A stretch of 11,718 nt of DNA from Candidatus Woesearchaeota archaeon CG10_big_fil_rev_8_21_14_0_10_36_11 (lineage in GTDB: Archaea > Nanobdellota > Nanobdellia > Woesearchaeales > GW2011-AR9): contig PCYB01000046.1 in NCBI GenBank assembly GCA_002762845.1, positions 1 to 11,718 on the forward strand, in the 5' to 3' direction. The position numbers and the translations under genes are program-made. This document shows positions 1 to 4,903 of this stretch, one piece after another; position 1 is the first letter of the stretch, and each line of letters opens with the position of its first letter. The notes beneath the pieces were generated by a model, which was not told where the DNA came from, ran no database searches, and saw only the letters and a list, made by a program, of their open reading frames with translations.

Positions 1-9
1 TAAGTTAAA

Positions 10-63
10 TTTGACAAACTGTCAAATGGATATTTAGGATGAAATAGTTAGCAAACTGTCAAA
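10..63. promoter_or_regulatory. Palindromic operator-like site with a second partial copy
   Basis: Positions 10-26 form a perfect 7-bp inverted repeat with a 3-nt centre (TTTGACA-AAC-TGTCAAA). Twelve bases of it (CAAACTGTCAAA) recur in the same orientation at 52-63, 37 bp downstream. A weak TATA-like stretch (GATATTTAGG, about 29-38) lies between the copies, so the first site would sit upstream of the promoter and the second near the expected transcription start of the membrane-protein gene at 82. That arrangement fits a repressor operator. The cognate regulator is not in the window, and the palindrome could also be the 3' hairpin of an upstream gene that is cut off. Confidence 0.45.
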
Positions 64-81
64 CTTGGGTTACAGGAAACT

Positions 82-528
82 ATGAACCAGTTTAATTACA
101 GTTCAGCATTATTTGATAGTCTTGAATCCAAAGCAAATACCATTATTGTTGCAATAAGCATTATTTTAGCTGTGGCATTAAATTCTTATTTTTTAGAGAA
201 GATTGAATGTTTTTCAATAGCTATAAATGTTGTTTATTATCTGGGGATATTTTTTATTATCTTCTCCTTTGTGCTCATGCTGAAATTAAGAAGGAGAAAA
301 TTTAAGCTAATAAAAATTGAAGATTTGAAAAACGAGTATATTAATAACCCAAATAAAGACTTCTATAAAATTATTGTTGGGAAGTATATACCTGTGATTC
401 AAGAAAACTTCAGACAATACTACAATAAAGATAAGGAACTAAGATTTGCATTGTTAATGATGAAAATTGGAGGATTAATATTATTGATTACAATATTTTA
501 TATATTTGTTATAATTAATGGTAATTGA
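82..528 (+). CDS. Small three-helix membrane protein, Pycsar/SLATT-effector-like
   Basis: This 148-residue protein has three predicted membrane helices, at about residues 19-38, 46-68 and 124-146. The middle region (69-123) is charged and helical. The RRRKF cluster just after helix 2 suggests that this region is cytoplasmic. The N-terminal motif (L-x-S-K-A-N-T running straight into helix 1) and the 2TM-linker-1TM layout resemble the PycTM/DUF5706 and SLATT membrane effectors of bacterial nucleotide-signalled defence systems, which act by damaging the inner membrane. That match was made by eye and is not certain. The start is ATG with a GGAAA ribosome-binding sequence 3 nt upstream. The stop codon overlaps the ribosome-binding site of the next small gene, so the two are probably co-transcribed. 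No cyclase or CD-NTase gene is visible; one could lie left of the window. It could also be an unrelated small membrane protein. Confidence 0.8.
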   Translation: MNQFNYSSALFDSLESKANTIIVAISIILAVALNSYFLEKIECFSIAINVVYYLGIFFIIFSFVLMLKLRRRKFKLIKIEDLKNEYINNPNKDFYKIIVGKYIPVIQENFRQYYNKDKELRFALLMMKIGGLILLITIFYIFVIINGN

Positions 529-539
529 GGTTAGCAAAA

Positions 540-665
540 ATGGCAGAAGAAAATAAAGATAAAAAAGCTGCATCTTCAAATGACGACTGGAATGACCAAA
601 ATGTGGGTTATAGAATTGTAACAAAAGAGATGCAACAAAAAAAAGACAATAAAGAGCACAAGTAA
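540..665 (+). CDS. 41-residue hydrophilic protein, probable partner of the membrane protein
   Basis: A short ATG frame encodes 41 residues, starting MAEENKDKKAASS and ending DNKEHK. It is almost entirely charged or polar, with one more ordered stretch (WNDQNVGYRIVTKEM, residues 17-31). A clear Shine-Dalgarno sequence (TGAGGT, 526-531) lies 8 nt upstream and overlaps the TGA of the membrane-protein gene. This shows translational coupling and is the main reason to accept so short a gene. An oligo-T tract follows directly (672-678). I do not recognise the family. Its size, charge and coupling would suit a cytosolic regulator or antitoxin-like partner of the membrane protein, but this is inference only. 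Confidence 0.6.
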   Translation: MAEENKDKKAASSNDDWNDQNVGYRIVTKEMQQKKDNKEHK

Positions 666-671
666 TTATTC

Positions 672-678
672 TTTTTTT
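672..678 (+). terminator. Oligo-T archaeal terminator
   Basis: A run of seven T lies 7 nt after the stop of the 41-residue gene, followed by more T-rich sequence. Archaeal RNA polymerase terminates at such tracts without needing a hairpin, so this probably ends the two-gene unit that starts at 82. Confidence 0.5.
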
Positions 679-862
679 ATTTATTATATTTGATAGTTGT
701 TACTCTATTAGCCCCCGATTCCATAAAGTAAAACCGTCAAGGGCGTAGCCCCATCGTGAGTGTGCCCCCTTCCGTTCGTTTTTAATATTTTAGTTCGTGT
801 GTGCCCCGTAGTCATAATTGATTTTAACATCTTTTAAATGTATAAACTTCGTGATAACACTT
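679..862. other. GC-rich intergenic island with direct repeat; no convincing gene
   Basis: Positions 711-807 are much richer in G and C than the surrounding AT-rich DNA. The island contains a short perfect hairpin (GGGC-GTA-GCCC, 741-751) and a 9-bp direct repeat, GTGTGCCCC, at 760-768 and 799-807. The repeat spacing is 39 bp, a multiple of three. On the minus strand it falls in phase inside a 35-codon ATG frame (708-815) that reads as a Gly/Thr/His-rich peptide with GHT at both repeats. No ribosome-binding site supports that frame. A small RNA, a recombination scar or a degraded gene are equally possible. Confidence 0.3.
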
Positions 863-894
863 AAAAAAGAAAGAAATCAGCGTTGTAAACGCTG
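863..894 (-). terminator. Hairpin plus U-tract at the end of the small minus-strand gene
   Basis: On the minus strand a perfect 7-bp stem with a 3-nt loop (CAGCGTT-TAC-AACGCTG, 894-878) is followed by a T-rich tract (876-863). This is the shape of a bacterial-style intrinsic terminator. The stem encodes the last residues of the gene and runs into its TGA codon (879-877), so coding and termination signals overlap. Confidence 0.55.
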
Positions 895-1062
895 CGTATT
901 GTTCCAGATAAGGTCTGCCGCTCTATCAAAGTTCTTGTGTAATAGAGCAAACTGGAAACCTTTGCTTTTATCATATTTATTGTTGATAACACCACACATT
1001 AACTTTCGAAGCTCAAACAAGATTGCTTCGTTAGTTTTACAAATTTTGTTTAATTCTTTCAT
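877..1062 (-). CDS. Small protein of 61 residues with a UVR-like C-terminal motif
   Basis: The frame runs from ATG at 1062 to TGA at 877. A GTGAT sequence complementary to the archaeal 16S rRNA 3' end sits 4 nt upstream; an in-frame GTG at 1071 is the other possible start. The protein is helical and charged. Its C-terminal stretch (FALLHKNFDRAADLIWNNTQRLQR) resembles the UVR interaction motif of UvrB, UvrC and ClpC (nFdrAadLRdk-type), which mediates protein contacts. The resemblance is weak and the motif's arginine-aspartate pair is missing. The gene ends inside a hairpin-plus-T terminator, which argues that it is real rather than a chance frame. A 94-codon frame on the opposite strand has no such support. 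Function unknown. Confidence 0.5.
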   Translation of the reverse strand: MKELNKICKTNEAILFELRKLMCGVINNKYDKSKGFQFALLHKNFDRAADLIWNNTQRLQR

Positions 1063-1325
1063 ATTTATCACTTTTTTTTTGTTTTTTAGAATTAAACGGT
1101 AAGTGGTGCTTATGTGAATTACCTGAAGGTTCTGCTAGGAACCCCCAGAAATAAGAATTGTTTCTCGTGAGAGAAATTTACAATAAAGTTCCCGAATACC
1201 CTAAAAATAAACAAAAAAAAGTGTTACAATAATGAAAAATTATGGAAAAACCACTGGACACAAAAATCTTTTTCATATTTGTGCTTAAGTTTAACACCCA
1301 CAACCCACTGGACAACCACGGATAA
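1063..1325. other. Intergenic stretch with three consecutive hairpins and repeats upstream of the recombinase
   Basis: No gene is convincing here. Read as RNA on the plus strand, three hairpins follow one another: GGTAA/TTACC (1098-1102 with 1119-1123), GGTTC/GAACC (1128-1132 with 1139-1143), and TTTCTC-GTGA-GAGAAA (1161-1176), whose loop is a GNRA tetraloop. Further right are a 25-bp imperfect palindrome (1259-1283) and two copies of CCACTGGACA (1251-1260 and 1305-1314). These could be an untranslated RNA followed by recombinase binding sites. All stems are short, so chance cannot be excluded. Confidence 0.3.
1251..1314. repeat. 10-bp direct repeat plus imperfect palindrome next to the xerA promoter
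   Basis: CCACTGGACA occurs at 1251-1260 and again at 1305-1314. Overlapping the first copy, CACAAAAAT (1259-1267) and ATATTTGTG (1275-1283) form an inverted repeat with one mismatch in nine positions around a 7-bp spacer. Two arms around a 6-8 bp spacer is the general layout of a tyrosine-recombinase core site. The sites are 44-107 bp upstream of a recombinase gene, so autoregulation or a dif/att site is possible. No known dif sequence is recognised. Confidence 0.35.
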
Positions 1326-1336
1326 AGTATATAAAT
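1326..1336 (+). promoter_or_regulatory. TATA box for xerA
   Basis: AGTATATAAAT is centred about 26 bp upstream of the ATG at 1358. With the usual archaeal TATA-to-start distance, transcription would begin at or next to the ATG, giving a leaderless mRNA. No Shine-Dalgarno sequence is present. Confidence 0.6.
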
Positions 1337-1357
1337 GTGTGATTCAACAAACACAAT

Positions 1358-2161
1358 ATGAGTTTCCAACGTTTACAACAGGAACTAAAAATACGAAGAT
1401 GCAGTCCGAGAACAACAAAAGTATATGTACATTACAATACTGCTTTTTTAAAATTCTGTAAAAAGTGTTCACATGAAGTTAACAGGCAAGATGTTCGTAA
1501 TTATTTAGAACATTTAGCAGATAAAAGATGTTCTGGTGCTACAATGCGCCTTGCGTTCAACGCACTATTATTTTATTACAGAAATATTCTGCAAACCAAT
1601 ATTATGTATGGGATTACAATACCAAAAAGGGACCAGAAAATTACCGTTGCATTAACAAAAGAAGAAGTTATCCGATTAATAAATGTTATTACAAACCCTA
1701 AACATAAATTGCTTATTGAATTGATTTACGGCTCAGGATTACGAGCTTCCGAAGCTGTAAAGATTAAGTATAAAAACATTTTAGTTAATGAAAAGATTTT
1801 AATAATTAGATCAGGAAAAGGAAGGAAAGATAGAAAGACCATTATTTCGGACAAATTTATCAAAAGTCTTAATGAAGAAAATAATGCTGATACGTATATT
1901 TTTCCAGGAAGGAAAGGACACCTTACCATCCGTTCTATACAAGCCATACTAAAACAAGCTGCACAAAAAGCAGGAATTAAAAAGAATGTGTATCCACACT
2001 TATTACGACATTCTTTTGCTACTCATTTAGATGAGAATGGTGTTAAGACACGACATCTTAAGAAAATACTTGGACATAAAGATCAAAAGACTACTGATGG
2101 ATACATTTACGATTCGGGAAAGGAACTTAAGAGTATTACAAGTCCTTATGATACGATATAA
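1358..2161 (+). CDS. xerA: Tyrosine recombinase, XerA/XerC/D family
   Basis: This 267-residue site-specific recombinase has the usual length of archaeal XerA, which resolves chromosome dimers at dif, or of a compact integrase. The N-terminal SAM-like core-binding domain spans about residues 1-85 and the catalytic domain about 95-267. All catalytic residues are visible: R129 in GSGLRASE, K154 in SGKGRK, H214 and R217 in HLLRH, H240 in LGH, and the nucleophile Y249 in TTDGY. The C-terminus (KELKSITSPYD) matches the Xer pattern that donates its tail to the neighbouring subunit. The leaderless ATG at 1358 is set by the TATA box 26 bp upstream. It is intact and lies at the boundary between a left-hand accessory segment and housekeeping genes. 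A chromosomal XerA is the simplest reading, but an integrase of a small mobile element cannot be excluded. Confidence 0.92.
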   Translation: MSFQRLQQELKIRRCSPRTTKVYVHYNTAFLKFCKKCSHEVNRQDVRNYLEHLADKRCSGATMRLAFNALLFYYRNILQTNIMYGITIPKRDQKITVALTKEEVIRLINVITNPKHKLLIELIYGSGLRASEAVKIKYKNILVNEKILIIRSGKGRKDRKTIISDKFIKSLNEENNADTYIFPGRKGHLTIRSIQAILKQAAQKAGIKKNVYPHLLRHSFATHLDENGVKTRHLKKILGHKDQKTTDGYIYDSGKELKSITSPYDTI

Positions 2162-2181
2162 TGGCACAGATTATAGAAACG

Positions 2182-2190
2182 TTTAAAATA
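2182..2190 (+). promoter_or_regulatory. TATA box for tatD
   Basis: TTTAAAATA is centred 27 bp before the ATG at 2213. This favours that ATG over the in-frame TTG at 2195 and again predicts a leaderless transcript. Confidence 0.5.
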
Positions 2191-2212
2191 CATTTTGTTT
2201 TTGGATGGTATT

Positions 2213-3025
2213 ATGAACCTTGTCGATGTCCACTGCCATCTGAACCACGCACTGTTTAAGGACGATATAGATAGTGTCATACAACGTGCAAAGGATGCAG
2301 GAGTAAAATCTATTATTGTGTCCGGAACTAACACGGAGTCTAACAAACAAGTGTTAGAATTAGTTAAACATGATCCCATTCTCAACATTTCGTTAGGAAT
2401 TCATCCCATTGACGCTCTTGGCTTATCAGAAGGAGAAACGGGAATACCCAAACAACTTAAGCCAATTAACATAGAAGAAGAATTCAAGTTTATTGAAAAG
2501 AATAAAAGTAAAATCCTTGCTATTGGCGAAGTTGGCATGGACTTTCATTGGGACAAAACACATCATGCAGAACAAAAAGAAATTTTTAGAAAAGTTTGTA
2601 CATTTGCGGTTAGAATTAAAAAACCTATTATTGTCCATGCATGGGAGGCAGAAGAAGAATGTTTAGATATTTTAGAGGCAGAGATTAATGGTAAAGTTCC
2701 CGTCATTTTACATTGTTTTGGTGGTCGTAAGGCCCTTATTACTCGTGGGAAAGAGTTAGGATATTATTTTACTGTTCCCCCTTCAATCTTAAAAAGTAGT
2801 AATTTCCAAACGCTTGTAAAGAAAGTTAATCTACACCAATTATTAACAGAAACTGATGCACCATGGCAATCACCATTGAAAGATACAAAGAATGAACCTT
2901 CCTTTGTTGCGAAAACAATACAAAAAATTGCAGAAATTAAAGGTCTTTCTGTACAAGAAACAGCTGAAAAGATATGGGAAAATTATACAGACGTCTTCTT
3001 ATCGCATCTTAACAAACATCTTTGA
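2213..3025 (+). CDS. tatD: TatD-family metal-dependent nuclease
   Basis: A 270-residue TIM-barrel amidohydrolase of the TatD family, cytosolic two-metal deoxyribonucleases (3'-5' exonuclease or AP-endonuclease activity in characterised members) linked to DNA repair. The family's metal ligands are present: H7 and H9 in DVHCHL, E106 in GEVGMDF, H142 in IIVHAW, H167 in ILHCFGG and D215 in TETDAPW. The length is normal. The ATG at 2213 was chosen because a TATA box lies 27 bp upstream and the family starts only a few residues before the HxH motif; TTG at 2195 would add six residues. The gene starts 51 bp after xerA with its own promoter, and its last 27 bp overlap the 3' end of the convergent HD-domain gene. 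It could act with the recombinase in DNA maintenance, but adjacency is the only evidence. Confidence 0.95.
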   Translation: MNLVDVHCHLNHALFKDDIDSVIQRAKDAGVKSIIVSGTNTESNKQVLELVKHDPILNISLGIHPIDALGLSEGETGIPKQLKPINIEEEFKFIEKNKSKILAIGEVGMDFHWDKTHHAEQKEIFRKVCTFAVRIKKPIIVHAWEAEEECLDILEAEINGKVPVILHCFGGRKALITRGKELGYYFTVPPSILKSSNFQTLVKKVNLHQLLTETDAPWQSPLKDTKNEPSFVAKTIQKIAEIKGLSVQETAEKIWENYTDVFLSHLNKHL

Positions 3026-4174
3026 ATACTCAAACCCTGACAAAACATATCCAGGAAGATATAATAATCGTGTTACAATTTCTTTAAGTGAATATGCATC
3101 TTTATAATCAACTATTGCATTAAGCTGGTTTGGTGTGAATTTATAATCGGCAAAGAAATGATGATAATATGCACATGAACTTTTTTGAAGTGCATCAAAC
3201 TTTTCACATTGATGATGAAGACGAAGATTATACTTTTCAATGATTCCAGTATATAACCGTAACGGATGCATCTCTTTTTTGTCAAGATGTGTGACTTGTA
3301 ATAATCCTGCTTTTTCAAACTCAAACTTCTTGAATGCAAGTTGTAACATTGAAATTGTATCATCGATACCTTTTGCACGTGAAAGAAGCATTATTTCAAG
3401 AAATGCGTCATATGTTGCCTTTGCACACCGTTTAAAGAGCCGTACAATGAGTAATGCTTTTTTCTGTTCAAACGCGTTCTCTCCGTACCGTTCTATGACA
3501 TACTTTTTCACATTGTTCAGCGTAAAGATATTTTTAAAACATTGATAAATTCGTTCAGGTTCTGTAAAACTTTCAATAGAAAGAATATTGTGCATCCTGT
3601 CAGACAATTTGATAAATATTGCTCGTTCCTTTTCAATGTCATTTGGATGAGTAAAGATGTTACTTATTGACCAATAATAATAATTCTTTTTGTACCGTGT
3701 AAGGAGGTTTGTTATTGCAATTATCTCAGAAACAATTGTACGCTTCATGGTATGTTTCAGACAGAATTCTGTAAGGCCACTTTCTAAATTATGCGATATT
3801 ACTTGCGCATATTCGTCAAGTACACGAACGTCCTCGCGAGAATTTCCAAGCTGATGTTTTTTCTTATAAAAGTCAACTTTCTCTTCGATATAATCGTGTA
3901 AAATGCCGCCACAAAGGGTAACAGGATCATTCACGTCAGCCAGTCGTAACGAAAATACTACATTTATAGGATGAATAAACGCTTTTTCACCATTTTTACG
4001 CAGAGGAAGAGTATCATAGAACTCTTTCGTTTTTGTATAAATGCATGAGAATAAAGGATAATATTTGTCTTTTGTGTTAAAAAGTTTTGAAGGAGGAAGG
4101 ATAACTGATACCCGTTTCCAGTGCTGAAGGTACTGAAACGCTTTATATTCCAGTGTAGTGTGTGATGATGCCAT
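2999..4174 (-). CDS. Stand-alone HD-domain (p)ppGpp-hydrolase-like protein (SpoT/MESH1-like)
   Basis: This 391-residue protein has the HD_4 hydrolase signature of RelA/SpoT and MESH1 enzymes in its first 200 residues. H68 lies in AFIHPINVV, H93-D94 in ILHDYIEE, a middle helix at 150-172 reads AITNLLTRYKKNYYYW, and D192 lies in FIKLSDRMHN. In the known family these residues bind Mn2+ and remove the 3'-pyrophosphate of ppGpp, or the phosphate of NADPH in MESH1. The usual ED pair after the HD motif is EE here (97-98). No synthetase domain is seen. Residues 200-391 form a helical extension with an aromatic/His-rich stretch (CAYYHHFFADYKF, 334-346) that I do not recognise. A TATA-like ATTTAAAC lies about 40 bp upstream, giving a short leader. 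The 3' end overlaps tatD. The substrate is inferred; another nucleotide phosphohydrolase is possible. Confidence 0.85.
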   Translation of the reverse strand: MASSHTTLEYKAFQYLQHWKRVSVILPPSKLFNTKDKYYPLFSCIYTKTKEFYDTLPLRKNGEKAFIHPINVVFSLRLADVNDPVTLCGGILHDYIEEKVDFYKKKHQLGNSREDVRVLDEYAQVISHNLESGLTEFCLKHTMKRTIVSEIIAITNLLTRYKKNYYYWSISNIFTHPNDIEKERAIFIKLSDRMHNILSIESFTEPERIYQCFKNIFTLNNVKKYVIERYGENAFEQKKALLIVRLFKRCAKATYDAFLEIMLLSRAKGIDDTISMLQLAFKKFEFEKAGLLQVTHLDKKEMHPLRLYTGIIEKYNLRLHHQCEKFDALQKSSCAYYHHFFADYKFTPNQLNAIVDYKDAYSLKEIVTRLLYLPGYVLSGFEYSKMFVKMR

Positions 4175-4234
4175 AGTAATGTGAAAGAAAGAGATGGAAC
4201 CTCCTCAGCAATTTAAACGTTTCGTTATGGATTT

Positions 4235-4447
4235 GTGAAGTTTTATTCTTGTGAGAGGGTGACCATTAAACATTGTTCAGGATTAACCACACTGTTTTTG
4301 ATGTTGATTGTGTTGATTGTATGTGTTATGTTATTATACAGAATCATAAAAAAGATTGTAATACGAACCAAAAATATGGCCCCATACAAGATCCAAAATA
4401 CCATAAACTTTATATATACCTCATTATTGAAAGTTAACTATGGTTAA
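4235..4447 (+). CDS. Doubtful small single-helix membrane peptide
   Basis: A 70-codon frame with a non-ATG start encodes one strong hydrophobic segment (TTLFLMLIVLIVCVMLLY, about residues 18-35) followed by a basic stretch (RIIKKIVIRTK), a plausible single-pass membrane peptide. Against it: there is no ribosome-binding site at the start, its 3' part contains the TATA box of the next gene, and it overlaps that gene by 8 bp. It fills the divergent promoter region between the HD-domain gene and the HTH gene. It may be only a low-complexity chance frame. Confidence 0.2.
   Translation: MKFYSCERVTIKHCSGLTTLFLMLIVLIVCVMLLYRIIKKIVIRTKNMAPYKIQNTINFIYTSLLKVNYG
4409..4419 (+). promoter_or_regulatory. 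TATA box for the HTH-isc block
   Basis: TTTATATATAC is a very strong archaeal TATA box centred 26 bp upstream of the ATG at 4440, predicting a leaderless start for the regulator gene and possibly read-through into iscS. An AAAGTTAA sequence (4430-4437) lies between the box and the ATG. Confidence 0.65.
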
Positions 4448-4835
4448 TATTCAAACAAAAAAGTTGATTTTTCCACAGGAAATTGAAGTATGGTACATCC
4501 TTCCCGCAATACGCAAGAAGATTGCACTGAGATTAATAGAGCAGGGAATGCCACAGAAAGATGTTGCTGAAATAATGTATGTTACACCGGCGGCAATATC
4601 GCAATATAAGAAATTTAAACGCGCAAAGGGCAATTTTTTTGATACAGAGTTAGAAAATGAATTAGTAAAGTCTGTCAAGAATATTACCAAAGATCATACT
4701 ACTCTTGCGAAGGAAATTATCCGCCTTGTAAATATTACAAAGAAGAAGGGAATTGTGTGTACAATGTATCAAGATATCTGTGCTTTAGGAAAGGGAAAAG
4801 AAAAGAATACGTGCCCATACTGTAAAGTTAAGTAA
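4440..4835 (+). CDS. COG2522-like HTH regulator with C-terminal cysteine cluster
   Basis: A 131-residue putative DNA-binding regulator. Residues 18-34 (WYILPAIRKKIALRLIE) and the helix-turn-helix at about 36-60 (MPQKDVAEIMYVTPAAISQYKKFKR) match the archaeal COG2522 family pattern, in which an LPAIR motif precedes an XRE-like HTH. Four cysteines, C107, C114, C125 and C128 (C-x6-C-x10-C-x2-C), form a likely metal or Fe-S site at the C-terminus. The gene has its own strong leaderless promoter and is followed 68 bp later by iscS on the same strand. The context suggests an Fe-S-responsive regulator of cluster assembly, a functional analogue of IscR or SufR with a different fold. That role is inference; the HTH fold and the cysteines are seen directly. 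A constitutive zinc ligand set is the alternative. Confidence 0.9.
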   Translation: MVNIQTKKLIFPQEIEVWYILPAIRKKIALRLIEQGMPQKDVAEIMYVTPAAISQYKKFKRAKGNFFDTELENELVKSVKNITKDHTTLAKEIIRLVNITKKKGIVCTMYQDICALGKGKEKNTCPYCKVK

Positions 4836-4841
4836 AGTTAA
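4821..4841 (+). repeat. Tandem 10-bp repeat between the HTH gene and iscS
   Basis: GTAAAGTTAA occurs twice in tandem with a 10-bp period, about one DNA turn, across the stop codon of the HTH gene. The 8-bp core AAAGTTAA also lies at 4430-4437, just before that gene's ATG. It could be an operator read by the HTH protein. The core also appears once inside tatD, so it is not rare in this AT-rich DNA. Confidence 0.3.
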
Positions 4842-4903
4842 ATGAAATACATAACAGAAAAATAAACAAAACAAATAACCTTACATAAAAATCTACCAAA
4901 CAA

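Noticed and set aside
1..70. Start of a CRISPR array
   Set aside because: Only two unequal repeat copies are present, one is a short palindrome, and coding sequence begins at 82.
818..1102. A 94-codon plus-strand frame over the small minus-strand gene
   Set aside because: It has no ribosome-binding site, odd composition with many hydrophobic runs, and lies antisense to a frame that has a Shine-Dalgarno site and a terminator.
1124..1148. GGTTC...GAACC hairpin resembling a tRNA T-arm next to an integrase
   Set aside because: The TTC would be in the stem rather than the loop, and no acceptor, D or anticodon arms can be found around it.
2161..2259. A 32-codon ATG frame overlapping the stop of xerA
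   Set aside because: It overlaps the start of tatD in another frame, has no conserved features, and the TATA box inside it belongs to tatD.
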